DNA of 7,136 bases from positions 1-7,136 of the forward strand of contig PWSL01000265.1 of NCBI GenBank assembly GCA_003563255.1, written 5' to 3'. Each line of letters opens with the position of its first letter. Position 1 is the first letter of the stretch. The stretch is from Desulfonatronospira sp. (GTDB taxonomy: Bacteria > Desulfobacterota > Desulfovibrionia > Desulfovibrionales > Desulfonatronovibrionaceae). Shown here one piece after another: positions 1 to 7,136 of this stretch. A program made the position numbers and the translations under genes. Below the pieces are notes generated by a model that was given only the letters and a program-made list of their open reading frames with translations, searched no databases and had not been told where the DNA came from.

Positions 1-108
1 ATAAGCGCCATTCCGCGCATTGTGCCGGTGCTCAAGTCCATGGTCATGCTGGTGCTGGCGGACATGGTGCTTTTGCAAAGGGCCATACAGACGACAGAGA
101 ATAGATGA
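1..108 (+). CDS. aroC: Chorismate synthase, C-terminal fragment (5' end outside window)
   Basis: Frame 1 is open from the window edge to a TGA at 106-108 and gives 35 residues, beginning ISAIPRIVPVLKSM and ending QRAIQTTENR. The pattern PR-x-VP-(8 residues)-LVLAD-(4 residues)-QRA matches the end of chorismate synthase as I recall it from E. coli AroC (PRAVPIVEAMLALVLAD...RQRA). That enzyme removes phosphate from EPSP to make chorismate, the last step of the common aromatic pathway, and needs reduced FMN. Only the tail is visible, so the active site cannot be checked. The gene reads toward icd with a 46-bp gap, so co-transcription is possible but not shown. The identification rests on a short segment, but the match is distinctive. 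Confidence 0.72.
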   Translation: MSAIPRIVPVLKSMVMLVLADMVLLQRAIQTTENR

Positions 109-121
109 CAGATAGCATACC

Positions 122-127
122 TATAAT
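122..127 (+). promoter_or_regulatory. Possible -10 element of an icd promoter
   Basis: A perfect TATAAT lies in the 46-bp gap between the aroC stop and the icd start. It would start transcription near 134 and leave a leader of about 20 nt that includes the ribosome binding site. No good -35 hexamer is found 15-18 bp upstream. An ATGACA at 105-110 resembles TTGACA but is only 11 bp away, which is too close. The site is therefore weak evidence for an icd promoter separate from aroC. Confidence 0.35.
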
Positions 128-143
128 AACCCAGACAGCAAAC

Positions 144-147
144 GGAG
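144..147 (+). promoter_or_regulatory. Ribosome binding site that fixes the GTG start of icd
   Basis: GGAG sits 7 nt upstream of the GTG at 155. No ATG, GTG or TTG occurs in frame between the in-frame stop at 113-115 and position 155, so this site and the GTG define the N-terminus. Confidence 0.75.
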
Positions 148-154
148 TTTATCA

Positions 155-3130
<2,976 letters not shown>

Positions 3131-3141
3131 AAGCAGTATGT

Positions 3142-3738
3142 TCAGTTTACCGAAGCCATAAATTCAGCGCCCAGCCTGGCGGCCTTGAGGTTTGCATCCA
3201 CCAGTTTTGGAGGAAGTTTTTTCTGGATACCCTCCAAAAAGACGTCCAAGTCCAGCTCGAAGAATCCGCCTGCAAAAAAGGCCCCCAGAAGGACCGTGTT
3301 GGCGGTCTGGACATTGCCTGCCTGGCCGGCCAGTTCGGTGCAGGGGACAAAGTATGATTTTCCGGCGCATCCGGCGACATTTTCCCGGATGTAGTCAATA
3401 TCCGGATATTGTTCCTTTCCCATGGAAACGGACAAAGGCGGGACGGGGGTATCGCTGCTGAGGGCCAGCCCCCCGGGCTGCAGAAAAGGCAGGGCCCGCA
3501 GAGTTTCCAGGGGCTCGAACCCAAGAAGGATGTCCGCCTCTGCATAAGATATTTTGGGGCTCATATAACCACCCACCAGCACAAAGGAATGTACTACTCC
3601 GCCTCGCTGGGCCATGCCGTGGATTTCCCCGGCGGTTACTTCCATACCGTTTTCCAGGGCGGTTTCCGCCAGGAGCCTGGTGGCTGTCAGGGTGCCCTGG
3701 CCGCCTACACCGGAAAAAAAGATGCGTAAGGGTTTCAT
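3142..3738 (-). CDS. iorB: Indolepyruvate:ferredoxin oxidoreductase, beta subunit
   Basis: The small subunit of the enzyme that converts indolepyruvate and other aryl-pyruvates (from transaminated Trp, Phe, Tyr) plus CoA to aryl-acetyl-CoA, CO2 and reduced ferredoxin. At 198 residues it has the usual IorB size and is a pyruvate/ketoisovalerate oxidoreductase gamma-type domain. Visible signatures are GVGGQG (10-15) near the N-terminus, GEIHGMAQRGG (37-47), the segment ADILLGFEPLE (68-78) and the NTVLLGAFF stretch (147-155). The ATG at 3738 follows the iorA stop by only 3 nt. Its Shine-Dalgarno AGGAG (3746-3750) lies inside the last codons of iorA, so the two subunits are probably made in step. 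The protein has no Fe-S motif of its own, as expected for this subunit. The sigma-54 activator begins 11 nt downstream. Confidence 0.95.
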   Translation of the reverse strand: MKPLRIFFSGVGGQGTLTATRLLAETALENGMEVTAGEIHGMAQRGGVVHSFVLVGGYMSPKISYAEADILLGFEPLETLRALPFLQPGGLALSSDTPVPPLSVSMGKEQYPDIDYIRENVAGCAGKSYFVPCTELAGQAGNVQTANTVLLGAFFAGGFFELDLDVFLEGIQKKLPPKLVDANLKAARLGAEFMASVN

Positions 3739-3741
3739 GGT

Positions 3742-5574
3742 TTAACTCCTGCTCTCGGGTTTGATGCTGCTGCTGATCTGGACACAGACCATGCAGCCGG
3801 CACAGTGTACAGGACTTATCCGGACTTTTTCCCCTTCCAGGTAAAAGGCGGGGCAGGCCAGGGTGTGCAGGCATTCCAGGCTGGATTCGTCGGATACAGC
3901 TACCTTTGCCTTCTGGGTCCTTTTCTGTCCCAGTACCCTGCGGGCGTACAGGGGGCAGGGCTCTTCAGCAATGAGCACCCGGACACCCGGGGCGTCCTTC
4001 ATCTCGTTTAAGGCCTGGTCCAGGGCCTTCTGGTTCAGGGCCTTGACCTTTTTCACCTGTTCCACTCCGCAGGCCTTGACCAGGGGTTCAATTTCCAGGT
4101 GTCCGGGCTTTTTGTTGTACAGGGACTGGTCCACTCCCGGATGGGGCTGGTGCCCGGTCATGGCTGTGGTCCTGTTGTCCAGGATAACCAGCAGAAGATC
4201 GTGCTGGTTGTAGACCGCGTTGGCCAGGCCGGTAATTCCGGAATGAAAAAAGGTGGAGTCGCCGATGAAGGCCACCACCGGATTTTTTACGGCCCTGGAC
4301 ATGCCGCATCCAGAGGATACCGACGAGCCCATGCACAAAAGAAAATCCGCGGCTTTCAGGGGCGGGAGCATGCCCAGAGTGTAACAGCCGATATCCGAGG
4401 AGTATACGGCATCATCACCGAAAATTTTGCGCACCCGCACATATACCGAGCGGTGCGAGCAGCCGGCGCACAGATTGGGCGGCCGGGCGGGCAGTTTTTC
4501 CTGCTCAATGCTGCACATTTGCTGGTCCGGCACATCGCGCCCCAGAAAGCGGTGCAGGGCGGCAGTGACCCCGGAGGTGGAGTATTCATCAAACAGGGGC
4601 AGATCCTGGTCCTTGCCCTGAACATGGGTGCTCAGTCCGCGTTTCTGGCAGACCAGCCGGACCTCGTTTTCCAGGATGGGTTCCAGTTCTTCCAGGACCA
4701 GGACCCTGTCCACGCTTTGCACAAAATCCGCAACCAGGTCCTGCGGGAAAGGATATCCCAGACCCAGTTCCAAAACTTTTACCTTCAGGTCCGGGTAAAG
4801 CTTGAGCACGTCCGAGAGATAGGCCCTGCTGACCCCGGAGACTATGACCCCGTCATTGCCCTGGCCGTAAACACGGTTCCAGGGGGATGAATTTATCTCC
4901 GGGCGGATTTTTTCCAGGTTGGTTAGAAGGGCCTTGTGCCTGGCCCTGCCCACTGCCGGGACCGATACGAAACGCTGGGGGTTCTTGACGAATTCTCCGC
5001 TGGTTTTTGCCGGCGGAAGTTCTCCGAAGGTCACCGGACCGCGCATGTGGTTGATCCTGGTGGTGGTGCGCAGCATGATAGGCTGCTGCCATCTAACTGA
5101 AAGCTCAAAGGCCTCCCGGGTCATGTCCTTGCATTCCTGGGCGGTGGCCGGCTCAAAGCAGGGCAGACCGGCCAGGCGCACGTAATAGCGGTTGTCCTGC
5201 TCGTTCTGGCTGGAATGACACCCCGGGTCATCGGCGCACAGGATGACCAGGCCCCCTGGAGTGCCGATGTAGGCCAGGGTCATCAAGGGGTCTGCAGCCA
5301 CGTTGACGCCTACATGCTTCATGGTCACCAGGGTGGGGACGCCTCCCAGGGCAGCACCGCCGGCGACCTCCATGGCCACTTTCTCGTTGATGGAGTACTC
5401 AAAGTAATAATCTCCTCTGTCTGAAAGGCGGAAAAAGGTGTCCGGGACTTCCGAGGAAGGGGTGCCCGGGTAGCAGGAAATAAATCCCACTCCGGCTTCT
5501 AAGGCACCGCGGACGATGGCCTCGTTGCCCAGGAGCAACTCCCTGGCCCCGGATTTTGGATCTAAAAGATTCAT
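3742..5574 (-). CDS. iorA: Indolepyruvate:ferredoxin oxidoreductase, alpha subunit, with a partly degenerate ferredoxin domain
   Basis: The catalytic large subunit (610 residues) binds thiamine diphosphate and passes electrons to ferredoxin. An N-terminal pyrimidine-binding-like domain starts near 10, with CYPGTPSSE at 34-42 and KHVGVNVAADP at 86-96. A central domain follows at about 240-340. The C-terminal thiamine-diphosphate domain carries PPNLCAGCSHR (365-375) and GDS...LDN (438-467). Typical IorA ends in a two-cluster ferredoxin domain. Here the first motif keeps only C568 and C574 (in ACP), with D562 and S565 where the first two cysteines are expected. The second motif keeps C591, C594 and C597 but has S601 in place of its fourth cysteine. 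By the usual crossed ligation, cluster II retains all four ligands and cluster I is lost. The ATG at 5574 has GGGAG about 9 nt upstream, inside the end of the TPR gene, which stops 5 nt before. The gene is the third member of the operon. Confidence 0.95.
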   Translation of the reverse strand: MNLLDPKSGARELLLGNEAIVRGALEAGVGFISCYPGTPSSEVPDTFFRLSDRGDYYFEYSINEKVAMEVAGGAALGGVPTLVTMKHVGVNVAADPLMTLAYIGTPGGLVILCADDPGCHSSQNEQDNRYYVRLAGLPCFEPATAQECKDMTREAFELSVRWQQPIMLRTTTRINHMRGPVTFGELPPAKTSGEFVKNPQRFVSVPAVGRARHKALLTNLEKIRPEINSSPWNRVYGQGNDGVIVSGVSRAYLSDVLKLYPDLKVKVLELGLGYPFPQDLVADFVQSVDRVLVLEELEPILENEVRLVCQKRGLSTHVQGKDQDLPLFDEYSTSGVTAALHRFLGRDVPDQQMCSIEQEKLPARPPNLCAGCSHRSVYVRVRKIFGDDAVYSSDIGCYTLGMLPPLKAADFLLCMGSSVSSGCGMSRAVKNPVVAFIGDSTFFHSGITGLANAVYNQHDLLLVILDNRTTAMTGHQPHPGVDQSLYNKKPGHLEIEPLVKACGVEQVKKVKALNQKALDQALNEMKDAPGVRVLIAEEPCPLYARRVLGQKRTQKAKVAVSDESSLECLHTLACPAFYLEGEKVRISPVHCAGCMVCVQISSSIKPESRS

Positions 5575-5579
5575 CAGTC

Positions 5580-6248
5580 TTAGCTCCCTTGTTGTTCTGT
5601 CTTTTTACGCAAGCTGTCTATCTTGTAGCGGATAAATCCATCATCTGCTCCGTGGGCCAGCTCTTTAAGGCTCTGGTATGACTCCAGGGCCTGCTGATAA
5701 TCCCCTGCCTGTTCAGCCACAAAGGCCTTCTGCGTGTGATACTGGTTTTCAAACTCCCTGGGAAAGTCGTCCCCGGCCTCCTGCAGGATCTCCAGAGCCC
5801 TGGCATAGTCCTGCATGAGCTCATAAGCCTTGGCCCGGCCCAGAAGGGCCAGGGGCTGAAGGGAATCGTCCTTTTTTTCCAGGCGGCTGAAGGCCTCGGC
5901 GGCCTCCTGGTATTTGCCCGTGTCCATGTAGATACGGGTCAGCTCAAGTAGAGCCCCTCCCTGCATGGCACCGGGTGCGTCCTCCAGAAAGTTCTCCAGG
6001 GCCTGTATTCTTTCCTCCTGGTCCTGCATGGCCAGTATTGCGCTCATTTCTTCCTGGGCCTGCTGCTGGGCCCTCTCGGTAAAAAAGGTGTATCCGGAAT
6101 AGGAGGCCGCACCTATTACCACGGCTACAACCACCGTCAGGATCATTTTCTGGTATTCCTGGATCTTTTGCAACAGGGGATGGGCGGTCTCGTCCGCCTC
6201 GCTCATGAGCCTGTCCAGAAACCCCTTTTTGTTGCCGGGATCTGTCAT
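5580..6248 (-). CDS. Membrane-anchored tetratricopeptide-repeat protein (YfgM-like layout)
   Basis: A 222-residue protein with a short charged N-terminal tail (1-34), one hydrophobic segment at about 35-56 (MILTVVVAVVIGAASYSGYTFF) and a helical, Ala/Glu/Gln-rich C-terminal part. At least three TPR-like helix pairs are visible, for example ALLELTRIYMDTGKYQEAAE (99-118), ALLGRAKAYELMQDYARALE (134-153) and KAFVAEQAGDYQQALESY (174-191). The basic residues before the membrane segment suggest a cytoplasmic N-terminus with the TPR region outside the inner membrane, and there is no cleavage site. The layout recalls YfgM-type TPR proteins, which assist at the Sec translocon in E. coli, but that role is not established here. 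TPR domains bind other proteins, and the partner is unknown. Its ATG overlaps the mrp stop as ATGA (6245-6248), with GGAGG 4 nt upstream (6253-6257), and iorA starts 5 nt after its stop. Operon membership is clear, but a functional link to IorAB is only suggested. Confidence 0.85.
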   Translation of the reverse strand: MTDPGNKKGFLDRLMSEADETAHPLLQKIQEYQKMILTVVVAVVIGAASYSGYTFFTERAQQQAQEEMSAILAMQDQEERIQALENFLEDAPGAMQGGALLELTRIYMDTGKYQEAAEAFSRLEKKDDSLQPLALLGRAKAYELMQDYARALEILQEAGDDFPREFENQYHTQKAFVAEQAGDYQQALESYQSLKELAHGADDGFIRYKIDSLRKKTEQQGS

Positions 6249-7126
6249 ATGGCCTCCGTTGCTTCTGCGTCTTTTCGGTTGTCAGCCGTCACACTTTCAA
6301 TCATGGAAGTGATGCTCAGGGCCGCCGGACTCTGGGGATGGGTCTTGATGTAAATATAGCCTTCGTCTCCGGAACGAACTATTTCCGGGTCTATGGGGAT
6401 GCGTCCCAGGAAGGGGACATTCATTTCCCGGGCCAGGCTCTCGCCTCCCCCTGAGGTGAAGATATCCAGGTGTTCGTTGCAGCTGTGGCATACGTATCCG
6501 CTCATGTTTTCCACTATGCCGGCAACAGGAGTATCCATGTCCCGGCAGAAGCTTACTGAGCGGCGAACGTCGTCCACGGCCACCGCCTGGGGGGTGGTGA
6601 CAATGACCGCCCCGGTGTCTTCTCCCAGGAGCTGCAGAACGGACATGGGCTCGTCCCCGGTCCCGGGAGGGCAGTCCACTACGAGATAGTCCAGCTCACC
6701 CCAGGCCACGTCCTGCAGAAACTGCCGGATAAGGCCCATCTTGACCGGACCGCGCCAGATGACCGCATCCTGGTTGCTGGGCAGTAAAAAGCCCAGGGAC
6801 ATGACCCACAGGTTTCTGCTCCAAGGGACGGGTTCCATGAAATCCTTGTCCATGTGGGGCTTCTCCCCGGTGAGGCTTAACAGCCTGGGGATGCTCGGTC
6901 CGTGTACATCCAGGTCCAGAAGACCCACCCGGTAGCCCTGCAGGCTAAGCCCCACAGCCATATTGGCGGCTACTGTACTTTTGCCCACACCGCCCTTGCC
7001 GCTCATGACCACCAGTTTTTTACTGATCCTGTCCATGCGGCTGCGCAGTCTGGCATCTTTGTCCTGTTTTTCTTTCTGCTTATCTTGAGCGCCGGGACAT
7101 GTGGGCGCCATTTTCAGGTCCTTCAT
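6245..7126 (-). CDS. mrp: Mrp/NBP35-family P-loop ATPase (putative Fe-S cluster carrier)
   Basis: A 293-residue cytoplasmic ATPase of the Mrp/ApbC/NBP35 branch of the MinD/ParA superfamily, which carries Fe-S clusters to apo-proteins as a dimer. It shows the deviant Walker A GKGGVGKST (43-51, signature lysine K44), the switch region DLDVHGPSIP (71-80), the Walker B/switch II segment VVDCPPGTGDEP (149-160), and the CxxC pair C213/C216 just after VENMSGY, which bridges a cluster between subunits in family members. It lacks the N-terminal MIP18/DUF59 domain of longer Mrp proteins and has only one N-terminal cysteine (C10), so it does not have the four-cysteine N-terminal cluster of eukaryotic NBP35. 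The lysine- and aspartate-rich stretch at 16-33 looks like a flexible lead. The ATG at 7126 has a strong GGAGGA (7131-7136) 4 nt upstream. It is the first gene of the operon visible here, and its promoter or further upstream genes lie outside. A role in supplying IorA with clusters is inference. Confidence 0.94.
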   Translation of the reverse strand: MKDLKMAPTCPGAQDKQKEKQDKDARLRSRMDRISKKLVVMSGKGGVGKSTVAANMAVGLSLQGYRVGLLDLDVHGPSIPRLLSLTGEKPHMDKDFMEPVPWSRNLWVMSLGFLLPSNQDAVIWRGPVKMGLIRQFLQDVAWGELDYLVVDCPPGTGDEPMSVLQLLGEDTGAVIVTTPQAVAVDDVRRSVSFCRDMDTPVAGIVENMSGYVCHSCNEHLDIFTSGGGESLAREMNVPFLGRIPIDPEIVRSGDEGYIYIKTHPQSPAALSITSMIESVTADNRKDAEATEAI

Positions 7127-7130
7127 ATTA

Positions 7131-7136
7131 TCCTCC
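7131..7136 (-). promoter_or_regulatory. Ribosome binding site of the mrp-like gene
   Basis: The complement reads GGAGGA, 4 nt before the ATG at 7126, a near-consensus Shine-Dalgarno that supports this start. The window ends here, so the promoter of the five-gene operon is not visible. Confidence 0.8.

Noticed and set aside
105..127. Full sigma-70 promoter using ATGACA (105-110) and TATAAT (122-127)
   Set aside because: The spacer is only 11 bp, too short for a normal -35/-10 pair; only the -10 is kept as a weak candidate.
3742..3800. Frameshift at the end of iorA explaining the missing cysteines
   Set aside because: The other frames of the coding strand do not restore a CxxxCP motif, the frame runs cleanly to a TAA placed next to the iorB ribosome binding site, and the losses affect one cluster consistently.
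4099..4890. Plus-strand 263-residue ORF
   Set aside because: It is fully antisense to iorA, whose frame carries all the expected IOR motifs.

Overview
This window looks like chromosome from an anaerobic, moderately GC-rich bacterium. A sulfate-reducing deltaproteobacterium of the Desulfovibrionales type is my best guess. That rests on the company of an indolepyruvate:ferredoxin oxidoreductase (iorAB), a short Mrp/NBP35 ATPase with a CxxC motif, a GAF-AAA-Fis sigma-54 activator and an E. coli-like isocitrate dehydrogenase. No phylogenetic test was possible, so the lineage is an inference. There are no rRNA, tRNA, IS or phage genes and no CRISPR array.

Layout. Positions 1-108 (+) hold the last 35 codons of a gene that matches the C-terminus of chorismate synthase. 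A 46-bp gap with a TATAAT box follows, then a GTG-started icd (155-1303, +). The rest of the coding sequence is on the minus strand, read right to left: mrp-like ATPase (7126-6245), membrane-anchored TPR protein (6248-5580), iorA (5574-3742), iorB (3738-3142) and a sigma-54-dependent activator (3130-1598). These five are packed with a 4-bp ATGA overlap and gaps of 5, 3 and 11 nt, so they very likely form one operon whose promoter lies beyond the right edge. IorAB would oxidise aryl-pyruvates to aryl-acetyl-CoA with reduced ferredoxin. The Mrp ATPase may supply Fe-S clusters, and the last gene is a plausible dedicated regulator; both links are inferred from context.

The most unusual part is the gap between the convergent icd and activator genes. 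Almost all of its 294 bp is one uninterrupted tandem array, exactly 31 units of 9 bp (consensus GTCYGACRG, 1312-1590), with only 8 bp and 7 bp between it and the two stop codons. Each unit is a near-palindrome (GTC-N-GAC). The unit next to icd carries a 17-bp segment perfectly complementary to three places inside the array. A block of about 58 bp is duplicated at a 63-bp offset. No conventional GC-stem/U-tract terminator is seen, so the array may act as the transcription boundary between the two genes.

Two protein-level oddities also stand out. The C-terminal ferredoxin domain of IorA has lost cluster I ligands selectively but keeps all four cluster II ligands. The isocitrate dehydrogenase has changed two of the four residues that bind the NADP 2'-phosphate in the E. 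coli enzyme.
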